The position numbers were made by a program, and so were the translations under genes. Below the pieces are notes generated by a model that saw only the letters and a list, made by a program, of their open reading frames with translations, was not told the origin of the DNA and made no database searches. Positions 1-5,866 of a stretch of 7,243 bases of DNA are shown piece by piece. Every line of letters begins with the position of its first letter. Position 1 is the stretch's first letter. Where the stretch lies: the NCBI GenBank assembly GCA_016177905.1, contig JACOUK010000085.1:1-7243 (forward strand). Reading direction: 5' to 3'. The stretch is from Candidatus Spechtiibacteriota bacterium (GTDB lineage Bacteria; Patescibacteriota; Minisyncoccia; Spechtbacterales; HO2-43-30).

Positions 1-1
1 A

Positions 2-310
2 TTGGAGAACTCTTTGAAATCCTTGGCGGACAAGGATCCTAAACTAAAGGGAGATTGGGACAGCAAATTCCCGGAATTCGGAGGGGATCAAAATGTGAAT
101 TTAGAGCAGGAAGCAGACGAGGTATCGGAATATATTTCCCGTCTGCCGGTGGAGCATTCCTACGAGCTTCGAGTGCAGGCAATCAACGAAGCGCTCGAAC
201 GCATTGGCAAAGGCACGAACGGGAAGTGCGGAAAGTGTAAAAGCGATATTCCTCTCAAGCGCCTCGAAGCGTATCCCGAGGCAAAGTTTTGCTTGAAGTG
301 TCAGAGTTGA
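2..310 (+). CDS. DksA/TraR-family C4 zinc-finger protein, 5'-truncated
   Basis: The readable 102 residues end in a four-cysteine zinc finger: C76 and C79 (CGKC), then C97 and C100 (CLKC). It is preceded by the typical helix ending in ALERIGKGTNGKC and followed by PLKRLEAYPEAKFC, the DksA/TraR C-terminal pattern. Family members bind RNA polymerase through the secondary channel and alter initiation, often together with ppGpp. Whether this small form does so is inference. The N-terminal segment KDPKLKGDWDSKFP resembles DksA-like proteins I associate with Parcubacteria. Those have more residues ahead of it, so the TTG at position 2 is probably an internal Leu codon and the true start lies left of the window. 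The TGA stop overlaps the -35 box of the promoter ahead of nusA. I do not use the dksA symbol because full-length DksA has a longer coiled coil. Confidence 0.85.
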   Translation: MENSLKSLADKDPKLKGDWDSKFPEFGGDQNVNLEQEADEVSEYISRLPVEHSYELRVQAINEALERIGKGTNGKCGKCKSDIPLKRLEAYPEAKFCLKCQS

Positions 311-335
311 CAAGATTTTACGTGTGCCTTATCAT
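307..335 (+). promoter_or_regulatory. Sigma70-type promoter ahead of nusA
   Basis: A perfect -35 box TTGACA lies at 307-312, overlapping the stop codon of the zinc-finger gene. A 17-base spacer follows, then TATCAT at 330-335, which matches five of six bases of TATAAT. Transcription would begin near 341-343, giving a leader of about 40 bases before the nusA ATG. This suggests nusA and the genes after it have their own promoter apart from any read-through from upstream. The evidence is the sequence match only. Confidence 0.7.
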
Positions 336-348
336 AGATAGTATTATG

Positions 349-373
349 GCTCCGCAAGATCGGGGCTTATTTT
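349..373 (+). promoter_or_regulatory. Leader hairpin with following T-rich stretch (possible attenuator or weak terminator)
   Basis: GCTCCG (349-354) pairs with CGGGGC (361-366) around the 6-base loop CAAGAT, with one G-T pair, and TTATTTT follows at 367-373. It is too short and its T-run too interrupted for a strong terminator. It lies between the predicted start of transcription and the nusA ATG, so RNA polymerase making nusA must pass it. It could be a weak terminator for the upstream gene, an attenuator, or a 5' stabilising hairpin. Confidence 0.35.
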
Positions 374-380
374 AAATCAT

Positions 381-752
381 ATGGACTTAAAAGCTTTTAC
401 TTCCGCGATAGCTCAAATTTCCGAAGAAAAAGGAATACCAGAAGCGGTAGTCCTTGAGACTATTGAGACTGCGATCGCGGCGGCGTACAAAAAAGATTAC
501 GGCAAGAAAGGGCAAATAATCCGCGCAAAACTCGATCCAGAAACCGGGGCGCTTAAGCTGTGGCAGGTGAAGCTCGTGGTTGATGAAAGCATGATAAAGA
601 GTGAAGAACCCGCCGACAGTCTCGCTTCGCGAGACAGTCAGGCGGGCCCGCCTCAATCCAGCAGGGCTGGTTTGGGCGGGGAGTTCGATGAAGAAGAGGA
701 CCTCACGGAAGCGGGTGAAAAAAAGGTGCGTTTTAACGCGGAAAACACATAA
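381..752 (+). CDS. nusA: Transcription factor NusA, N-terminal part (frame broken)
   Basis: This 123-residue frame holds most of the NusA N-terminal domain, which contacts RNA polymerase. MDLKAFTSAIAQISEEKGIP, the helix ending in AIAAAYKKDYG, and the strand WQVKLVVDE are typical of the family. NusA binds the elongating polymerase near the RNA exit channel and modulates pausing, intrinsic termination and antitermination. Residues 77-100 (PADSLASRDS through RAGLGG) are a foreign-looking low-complexity insert encoded exactly by the two palindromes at 609-680. It sits in the acidic linker between KSEE and EFDEEED. The frame then reads KKVRFNAENT and stops at TAA 750-752, although the family continues with a segment like FN-x-E-K/R-HIML. 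That continuation is found in the next frame. No clear Shine-Dalgarno site lies near the ATG; GGGG at 362-365 is 15 bases away. With one base restored, the gene would encode about 421 residues. Confidence 0.9.
   Translation: MDLKAFTSAIAQISEEKGIPEAVVLETIETAIAAAYKKDYGKKGQIIRAKLDPETGALKLWQVKLVVDESMIKSEEPADSLASRDSQAGPPQSSRAGLGGEFDEEEDLTEAGEKKVRFNAENT
609..646 (+). repeat. Imperfect palindromic element 1, inside nusA
   Basis: The 38 bases fold on themselves. CCCGCC (609-614) pairs with GGCGGG (641-646), GAC (615-617) with GTC (637-639), and GTCTCGC (619-625) with GCGAGAC (629-635) around the loop TTC. There is one A-A mismatch (618/636) and one unpaired A (640). Read on the minus strand the order is CCCGCC, unpaired T, GAC, mismatch T, stem, loop GAA, return arm, GGCGGG. 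The element lies wholly inside the nusA reading frame and abuts element 2 with no gap. It resembles REP or Rickettsia palindromic elements in design, but I cannot name its family. Confidence 0.8.
647..680 (+). repeat. Imperfect palindromic element 2, inside nusA
   Basis: The 34 bases fold on themselves. CCCGCC (647-652) pairs with GGCGGG (675-680), CAA (654-656) with TTG (672-674), and CCAGC (658-662) with GCTGG (666-670) around the loop AGG. There is an unpaired T (653) and a T-T mismatch (657/671). This is the same plan as element 1 read on the opposite strand, but with unrelated inner bases and a shorter inner stem. Together the two elements are 72 bases, exactly 24 codons starting on a codon boundary, so the nusA frame is kept through them. 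Confidence 0.8.
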
Positions 753-754
753 TG
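741..754 (+). other. Apparent -1 base frameshift and TAATG stop-start junction in nusA
   Basis: The upstream frame reads GAA AAC ACA TAA. If the run of four A's at 742-745 had five, it would read GAA AAA CAC ATA ATG, giving E-K-H-I-M-L-D-E-A, which matches the family continuation and joins both nusA frames. The simplest explanation is therefore a one-base deletion in a short A run, as a real mutation or a sequencing or assembly error. As written, the TAA (750-752) shares a base with an ATG (752-754), so translation could also restart there by coupling. Confidence 0.75.
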
Positions 755-1645
755 CTCGACGAGGCGCAAAAGATTAAGCCAGATTCCAAGTGTGGAGACG
801 AGCTTGTGTTTGATTTGGAAGCGCGCGAAGATTTTGGGAGGATTGCCGCCCAGACCGCAAAGCAGGTTATTTTGCAGAGAATACGCGAAGCTGAACGAGA
901 CGCGGTTCTCACGGAATTCAAAAAGAAAGAGGATCAGATAGTTTCCGCAATCGTACAGCGTATCGACGGAAAAACTGTGTTTTTTGATCTGGGAAAAACA
1001 ATAGGCGTTATGCTCCCGAAAGACCAGATACCGTACGAGAATTATCATACAGGCGCCCGGCTTCGGGTATATATAGAAGAAGTATCCATGGGGCAAAAAG
1101 GACCGCTGATTTATGTCTCGAGGGCCCATCCAAAGATGATCTCCCGTCTTTTTGAGCTTGAGGTGCCGGAAGTCGCGAGCGGCGCCGTTGTCATTCAGGC
1201 AATCGCGCGGGAGCCGGGATCGAGAAGCAAGGTTGCGGTTATGGCAACTCAAGAAGGCATTGATCCTATAGGGTCAATGGTTGGCCAGAAAGGCACGCGG
1301 GTAACTGCGGTGATTAACGAGCTTGCGGGAGAAAAGCTTGATATTATTAAGTGGGATAAAGAACCGGAGAAATTTGTCGCGAATGCGCTCTCGCCGGCGA
1401 AAGTGCTTTTAGTCCAGTCAGAAAAAAGCAGAATGATTGTCACGGTAGCAGCGGATCAGCTTTCTCTCGCGATTGGCAAGGAGGGGCAGAACGTGAGGCT
1501 CGCGGCAAAGCTTACGGGATGGAAGATTGATATTCAAGGAAGAGAAATAAAGGAGGAGGAGGGGAAAGGAGAGGAGAAGGAGAAATCCGAAGAAGTCAAA
1601 GAAGTCAGCGAGGCGCAGGAACCTTCAGAGAAAAAAGAAGAGTAA
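752..1645 (+). CDS. nusA: Transcription factor NusA, C-terminal part (end of NTD, S1, KH1, KH2)
   Basis: This 297-residue frame carries the rest of NusA. Residues 1-58 complete the N-terminal domain (GDELVF, EDFGRIAAQTAKQVI, then a basic/acidic helix). Residues about 60-125 form the RNA-binding S1 barrel (IVQRIDGKTVFFDLG, ending near LIYVSRAHP). Residues about 126-202 form KH1, with the GSMVGQKGTRV loop, and about 203-265 form KH2, with the GKEGQNVRLAAKLTGW loop. The last 30 or so residues are a disordered Lys/Glu tail from a 37-base polypurine stretch (1549-1585), with no acidic-repeat domains as in E. coli. The frame begins in the middle of a structural domain, which argues that it is the displaced continuation of 381-752 and not an independent gene. 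The ATG at 752 is used only if translation restarts. The hppA gene follows after 13 bases. Confidence 0.9.
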   Translation: MLDEAQKIKPDSKCGDELVFDLEAREDFGRIAAQTAKQVILQRIREAERDAVLTEFKKKEDQIVSAIVQRIDGKTVFFDLGKTIGVMLPKDQIPYENYHTGARLRVYIEEVSMGQKGPLIYVSRAHPKMISRLFELEVPEVASGAVVIQAIAREPGSRSKVAVMATQEGIDPIGSMVGQKGTRVTAVINELAGEKLDIIKWDKEPEKFVANALSPAKVLLVQSEKSRMIVTVAADQLSLAIGKEGQNVRLAAKLTGWKIDIQGREIKEEEGKGEEKEKSEEVKEVSEAQEPSEKKEE

Positions 1646-1658
1646 TTATTACAATGCT

Positions 1659-3656
1659 ATGATTATTTTATTTTCATTCGCTACATCGTTTTGTGCTCTT
1701 TTGATAGCGGGAATTTTTGCTTGGAAGTTCATACAGGCGCGATTGACGAATCCTAAAGTTGAGGAAATCGCGGGTTTCATACGAAGATCCTCGAAAGCGT
1801 ATCTTAAAAGAGAGTACCGCACCGTCGGAGTCGCCGCGGTTTTGATCGCGATAGTTCTCCTTTTTGCTCTTGGGTGGAAAGTTGCTTTGGGGTTTGCCCT
1901 CGGAGCTTTTGCGTCGGGCCTCGCGGGGTACATTGGAATGATCGTATCGGTGCATGCGAATGGTCAAACTGCCGAAGCCGCCTCTCGCTCACAGCGATCG
2001 GCGTTTTTTGTCGCGTTGCGCGGCGGATCAGTCACCGGACTCATGGTCGCGGGACTCGCGCTTTTGACACTCTCTCTGTTTACATACTTTGTCGGCATTG
2101 GCGAGACCGCTCCGTTTATAGGGCTTGGATTCGGAGGAAGTTTGATTTCGATATTCGCGCGAATTGGAGGCGGAATATTCACAAAAGCCGCCGATGTGGG
2201 GGCAGATCTTGTGGGAAAAGTTGAGGCTGGAATTCCGGAAGACGATCCAAGGAATCCGGCGGTGATTGCCGATAACGTCGGCGATAATGTGGGAGATTGC
2301 GCGGGGATGGCGGCGGATCTTTTTGAAACATATATCATTTCGGCATTGTCAATGATGGTGCTCGGATCGTTTATTTTTCCGGGCTTTGAAGGCGCATTCC
2401 TTCTGCCGCTCGCTATGGGAGCAGTAGGTATCATCGCGACCATCGCGGGGCTGGTTTTTGCGAGATTTGTTCCATACACGAAGGTCATGAAAAGTCTCTA
2501 TGCCGCGGTTGTAGCTTCGATAGTTTTTTCCGCGGTTATGCTTTTTCCGGTCTTCTTGTTTGTTATAAACGGAAACACCCAATACTCGTTTGTGAATATG
2601 TATTTTGCGGCGCTCTCGGGATTTTTGATTGTGCTTGGAATGTTTATCATTACCGATTACTACACCTCCAAGCGCTTTGGCCCTGTTCAGCGCATCGCGC
2701 GAGCGTCGCTCGGAGGGCACGCGACAAATGTCATCGCGGGTCTTTCTGTCGGGTTTGAGGCAGTCGCGTTCCCCGTTATTTTAATTTCACTCGGCATCAT
2801 TTTTAGCTTTTGGCTCGCGCAAATTTATGGCGTGGCCCTCGCGGTCATGGGCATGCTGTCTCTCGCGGGAGTTGTGGTGGCAGTTGATGCCTTTGGGCCT
2901 ATTGCCGATAATGCCGGAGGCATCGCGGAAATGGCGAAACTTCCGGAAGAAACCCGAAAAAACACCGATCCGCTTGATGAGGCGGGCAACACGACAAAGG
3001 CAGTCACGAAAGGATACGCGATTGCTTCTGCCGGACTTGCGGCGCTTGTGCTCTTTGCTTCTTATAAAGAGGAACTTGCGAAGCTCGTTGGGAAAAATGT
3101 GTGGTTTTCGCTTGACGATCCGAAAGTTTTGGTAGGCCTTTTTCTTGGAGGAGTAATGAGCTATCTTTTCGCATCCTTTTTAATGGGTTCAGTGGGCCGC
3201 GCGGCGCGAGCGGTTGTGGAGGAAGTGCGGAGACAGTTTAGGGAGATTCCGGGGCTTCGCGAAGGCACTGCCCAGCCAAATTATGAACGAAGCGTGGATC
3301 TTGTCACAAAATCTTCTTTGCGCGAAATGGTGACGCCCGCGCTTCTTCCGGTTGCCGCCCCGGTGCTTATCGGGTTTATTCTCGGCCCCGAAGCCCTTGG
3401 AGGTCTTCTTGTGGGAGGAATTGTAGTAGGGCTTTTTCTGGGACTTTCGATGACTTCCGGCGGAGGCGCGTGGGACAACGCGAAAAAATTTATAGAAGCG
3501 GGGAATTACGGAGGGAAAGGAAGCGAAGCCCACAAAGCCGCAATTACCGGAGATACCGTCGGAGACCCGTCAAAAGATACCGCGGGCCCGGCAATGAACC
3601 CAATGATCAAGGTGCTTAACATCGTTGCTTTGCTTATTGTCGGATTCCTTGTGTAG
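1659..3656 (+). CDS. hppA: Membrane-bound (proton-pumping) pyrophosphatase
   Basis: This integral membrane enzyme hydrolyses PPi to two phosphates and uses the energy to pump ions out of the cytoplasm. At 665 residues it has the usual bacterial length, and the hydrophobic pattern fits about 16 membrane helices beginning at the N-terminus. The catalytic block is at 179-225: DVGADLVGKVEAG, EDDPRNP, then ADNVGDNVGDCAGMAADLFETY in two runs. A second acidic site is DNAGGIAEMA (417-426), and a third is GDTVGDPSKDTAGPAMNP near 631-648. The segment GNTTKAVTKG has Lys447 and Thr450 where K+-dependent enzymes have Ala. By the known family rule this marks the K+-independent class, which pumps H+. No Shine-Dalgarno site precedes the ATG. 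A two-codon ATG-CTA-TGA begins five bases earlier and overlaps the start. It probably shares a transcript with nusA and clpP and would let a fermentative cell recover energy from biosynthetic PPi. Confidence 0.96.
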   Translation: MIILFSFATSFCALLIAGIFAWKFIQARLTNPKVEEIAGFIRRSSKAYLKREYRTVGVAAVLIAIVLLFALGWKVALGFALGAFASGLAGYIGMIVSVHANGQTAEAASRSQRSAFFVALRGGSVTGLMVAGLALLTLSLFTYFVGIGETAPFIGLGFGGSLISIFARIGGGIFTKAADVGADLVGKVEAGIPEDDPRNPAVIADNVGDNVGDCAGMAADLFETYIISALSMMVLGSFIFPGFEGAFLLPLAMGAVGIIATIAGLVFARFVPYTKVMKSLYAAVVASIVFSAVMLFPVFLFVINGNTQYSFVNMYFAALSGFLIVLGMFIITDYYTSKRFGPVQRIARASLGGHATNVIAGLSVGFEAVAFPVILISLGIIFSFWLAQIYGVALAVMGMLSLAGVVVAVDAFGPIADNAGGIAEMAKLPEETRKNTDPLDEAGNTTKAVTKGYAIASAGLAALVLFASYKEELAKLVGKNVWFSLDDPKVLVGLFLGGVMSYLFASFLMGSVGRAARAVVEEVRRQFREIPGLREGTAQPNYERSVDLVTKSSLREMVTPALLPVAAPVLIGFILGPEALGGLLVGGIVVGLFLGLSMTSGGGAWDNAKKFIEAGNYGGKGSEAHKAAITGDTVGDPSKDTAGPAMNPMIKVLNIVALLIVGFLV

Positions 3657-3693
3657 CAGCAAAAACATTTGAATTTTTAGAAAAATTACAAAT

Positions 3694-4305
3694 ATGAATC
3701 TTATTCCAACAGTTATCGAAAAAACTCAATATGGCGAGCGGGCGTATGATATTTATTCGCGCCTTTTGCGCGAGCGGATTGTCTTTCTTTCAGGCCCTAT
3801 AACTGACGGGGTCGCAAACACCGTGATTGCCCAACTTCTGTTCCTCGAAAGCAGGGACGCGGATAAAGACATTCAACTCTACATCAATAGCCCCGGCGGA
3901 TCGGTTACTGCGGGGCTTGCGATCTACGATACCATGCAGTATATAAAGCCGGATGTTGCGACGATTTGCGTTGGTATGGCCGCTTCCATGGCCGCGACTA
4001 TCTTGACCGCGGGTGCCAAAGGAAAACGTTCGGCTCTTCCAAACGCCGAGCTTTTGCTCCATCAGGTAATGGGGGGGGCGGAGGGGCAGGCGGTAGAGAT
4101 AGAGATCTCCGCGCGCCATATTGTCAAGATCAAAGAGAAACTCAATATTATTTTGGCAAAACACACCGGCCAAGAGCTCGCAAAAATCGAGAGAGATACT
4201 GACCGCGATTTCTATATGTCAGCCCCAGAGGCAAAAGAATACGGGTTGATTGACGAGATAGTTTTGAACAAAGAAAAGGGAGAAAAGAAAAGAAAGAAAA
4301 ATTGA
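3694..4305 (+). CDS. clpP: ATP-dependent Clp protease proteolytic subunit ClpP
   Basis: A 203-residue serine peptidase that forms the double-ring proteolytic chamber fed by ClpX, ClpA or ClpC; no partner ATPase is in the window. Family hallmarks are the N-terminal loop NLIPTVIEKTQYGERAYDIYSRLL, here without a long propeptide, and INSPGGSVTAGLAIYDTM (residues 65-81). The nucleophile Ser98 is in GMAASMAA, His123 in LLHQ and Asp172 in TDRDFYMSAPEA, matching the E. coli triad. The C-terminus extends past IDEIVLNKEK into a short Lys-rich tail from a purine-only stretch. A run of eight G's (4071-4078) just after the His codon is a possible slippage site, though the frame is intact here. There is no Shine-Dalgarno site; the leader is A-rich. 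hppA lies 37 bases upstream. Confidence 0.97.
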   Translation: MNLIPTVIEKTQYGERAYDIYSRLLRERIVFLSGPITDGVANTVIAQLLFLESRDADKDIQLYINSPGGSVTAGLAIYDTMQYIKPDVATICVGMAASMAATILTAGAKGKRSALPNAELLLHQVMGGAEGQAVEIEISARHIVKIKEKLNIILAKHTGQELAKIERDTDRDFYMSAPEAKEYGLIDEIVLNKEKGEKKRKKN

Positions 4306-4311
4306 GGCAAC

Positions 4312-4317
4312 GGAGGG
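4312..4317 (+). promoter_or_regulatory. Ribosome binding site GGAGGG for the TTG-started GH13 gene
   Basis: GGAGGG lies 4 bases ahead of TTG at 4322. No ATG near this position would keep the conserved N-terminal segment PWWRSTVMYHLYP, so this site decides the TTG start. It contrasts with nusA, hppA and clpP, which lack such a site. Confidence 0.75.
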
Positions 4318-4321
4318 TACT

Positions 4322-5866
4322 TTGAGAAAAGAAAAAAGTATTCCGTGGTGGCGCAGCACAGTGATGTATCACCTCTATCCCTATAGTTTTATGGACACGA
4401 ATGGCGACGGCATAGGGGATTTGGAGGGTATTATACAGAAAATCGATTATCTCAAGGATTTGGGCATTGGCGCCGTGTGGATTACGCCGTTCTTCCCCTC
4501 GGCGTGGGAAGATTATGGTTACGATGTGACTGATTATTGCGATATTGATCCGCGCTTCGGGACGATGGAGACGTTTTTGCGGCTTCTTTTTGAAGCGCAT
4601 AGACGCAATATCAAAATCATTCTCGATTTTGTCCCGAATCATACCTCTAATCTCCATCCATGGTTTCTGGAATCGAAAAGCGGGCGCTTGAGCCCCAAAC
4701 GCGACTGGTATATTTGGGCTGACCCGAGACCTTGCGGCGGAGCGCCGAGCGAACATCAAAGTGTTTTTGGAGGTTCCGCGTGGGAATTTGATTCATCTTG
4801 CGGCCAATACTATTTTCATTACTTCTACAAAGAACAGCCTGACTTGAATTGGCGCAATCCGGAAGTTCGCCGCGCAATGAACGAAGTTTTGCATTTTTGG
4901 CTCAAGCGTGGAGTCGATGGTTTTCGATTTGACGCGGTCAAGCATCTTTCGGAGAAGTTTCTCGGCTATGATAGTTCTTCGTTTCCTGCGCGAGTGCTTA
5001 CGGAAGCGGAGAGGCAAGATATTTTCCGTGAGTGGCGGAAAATCGTGGATTCTTACGGAGGCGTTGCGCTTGGCGAAGGATGGGAAACCGATCTTTCAAA
5101 GTGGATAAAGTACTACGGAGATAACCTCGACGCCTTTCATCTCCCTCTGAACTTCTTTCTTATGAAGACTGATTGGCAGGCTTCAAACATCCGGAAAATT
5201 GTGGATGAGGTAGAAGCCGCTCTTCCGCGCGGCGCGTGGGCAAATTGGGCTCTTGGGAATATAGACATCAGCCGCTTCTCCGATCGTTATGGCCGTGAGT
5301 TTGAGCGACTTGGCGCAATGCTTCTCCTGACTCTCCGCGGCACTCCCATCATATATTATGGAGAGGAAATCGGCATGCGCGATACGCTTATTCCAAAAGA
5401 TCGCACAAGAGATCGCTGGGGTCGCGATCCCGAGCGCACTCCAATGCAGTGGAATGATTCTCGCTACGCTGGTTTTTCTTCTGTGGAACCATGGTTGCCT
5501 GTGCACGATAATCGTAAGAGGGTGAATGTAAGGGCGCAGGATTGCGATCCCACTTCACTGTTTTCGTTGTACAAGAAACTTATTTTGCTGCGGAAAAGCC
5601 ACGCTGCCCTTCAAAAAGGGGATTACCGGTCAGTCGGCACTTCAAGCGAAAGTTGCTTTGCCTATATTCGCGGAGTTTTCGGCCAGCGTTTCCTCGTTGT
5701 GTTAAATTTTTCCGGCGAGACGCAATATATAAAGATCGAAGACTTGGACTCTGAAGGTTTGATTCTTCTATCTACTCTTCTCGACAGAGAAGAGGCATGC
5801 GACCTTTCTCGCTTGTCGCTTCGGCCATACGAAGGGTGTCTCGTGGAGATGGCGAGCGATGGCTAA
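4322..5866 (+). CDS. GH13 alpha-glucosidase-like glycoside hydrolase with altered region IV
   Basis: A 514-residue alpha-amylase-family enzyme of the oligosaccharide-acting alpha-glucosidase/oligo-1,6-glucosidase type, which releases glucose from the ends of short alpha-glucans. The (beta/alpha)8 barrel begins at WWRSTVMYHLYPYSF. Residues 25-36 (DTNGDGIGDLEG) form the usual Ca2+-binding loop. Region I is DFVPNHTS (102-109), region V is QPDLNW (172-177), and region II is GFRFDAVKHL with nucleophile Asp204. Region III is LGEGWE with acid/base Glu252. RTPMQWNDSRYAGFSS (372-387) and a C-terminal beta domain complete the fold. Region IV reads GNIDISR (312-318): the catalytic-site Asp315 is present, but the almost invariant His before it is Ile314. 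Activity may therefore be reduced or its specificity changed. There is no signal peptide, so it is predicted cytoplasmic. It starts 16 bases after clpP and its end overlaps the next gene by 8 bases. Exact substrate and GH13 subfamily are not resolved. Confidence 0.88.
   Translation: MRKEKSIPWWRSTVMYHLYPYSFMDTNGDGIGDLEGIIQKIDYLKDLGIGAVWITPFFPSAWEDYGYDVTDYCDIDPRFGTMETFLRLLFEAHRRNIKIILDFVPNHTSNLHPWFLESKSGRLSPKRDWYIWADPRPCGGAPSEHQSVFGGSAWEFDSSCGQYYFHYFYKEQPDLNWRNPEVRRAMNEVLHFWLKRGVDGFRFDAVKHLSEKFLGYDSSSFPARVLTEAERQDIFREWRKIVDSYGGVALGEGWETDLSKWIKYYGDNLDAFHLPLNFFLMKTDWQASNIRKIVDEVEAALPRGAWANWALGNIDISRFSDRYGREFERLGAMLLLTLRGTPIIYYGEEIGMRDTLIPKDRTRDRWGRDPERTPMQWNDSRYAGFSSVEPWLPVHDNRKRVNVRAQDCDPTSLFSLYKKLILLRKSHAALQKGDYRSVGTSSESCFAYIRGVFGQRFLVVLNFSGETQYIKIEDLDSEGLILLSTLLDREEACDLSRLSLRPYEGCLVEMASDG

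Noticed and set aside
2..4. TTG at the left edge as a true start codon of the zinc-finger gene.
   Set aside because: It has no visible ribosome binding site and related proteins have more residues here; it is more likely an internal Leu codon of a gene cut by the window edge.
719..736. A canonical -1 frameshift heptamer A-AAA-AAG lies in frame in nusA, and the C-terminal half of NusA is in the -1 frame.
   Set aside because: After slippage the -1 frame reads GGT GCG TTT and stops at TAA 734-736, before the second frame opens. It cannot join the two parts of nusA.
1650..1655. TACAAT just before the hppA ATG as a -10 box for a leaderless transcript.
   Set aside because: Transcription would start inside the coding sequence after the ATG, and no -35 match is present at the right distance.
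1654..1662. Two-codon upstream frame ATG-CTA-TGA overlapping the hppA start.
   Set aside because: Nine bases with no ribosome binding site are easily met by chance; kept only as a note in the hppA entry.
387..3533. Long open frames on the minus strand opposite nusA and hppA.
   Set aside because: They lie wholly antisense to well-supported genes and have no recognisable domains or ribosome binding sites.
3672..3687. A/T-only palindrome AATTTTTAGAAAAATT between hppA and clpP.
   Set aside because: It has no G-C pairs and too small a loop for a stable hairpin or terminator, and AT-rich gaps often contain such matches. An operator cannot be shown.
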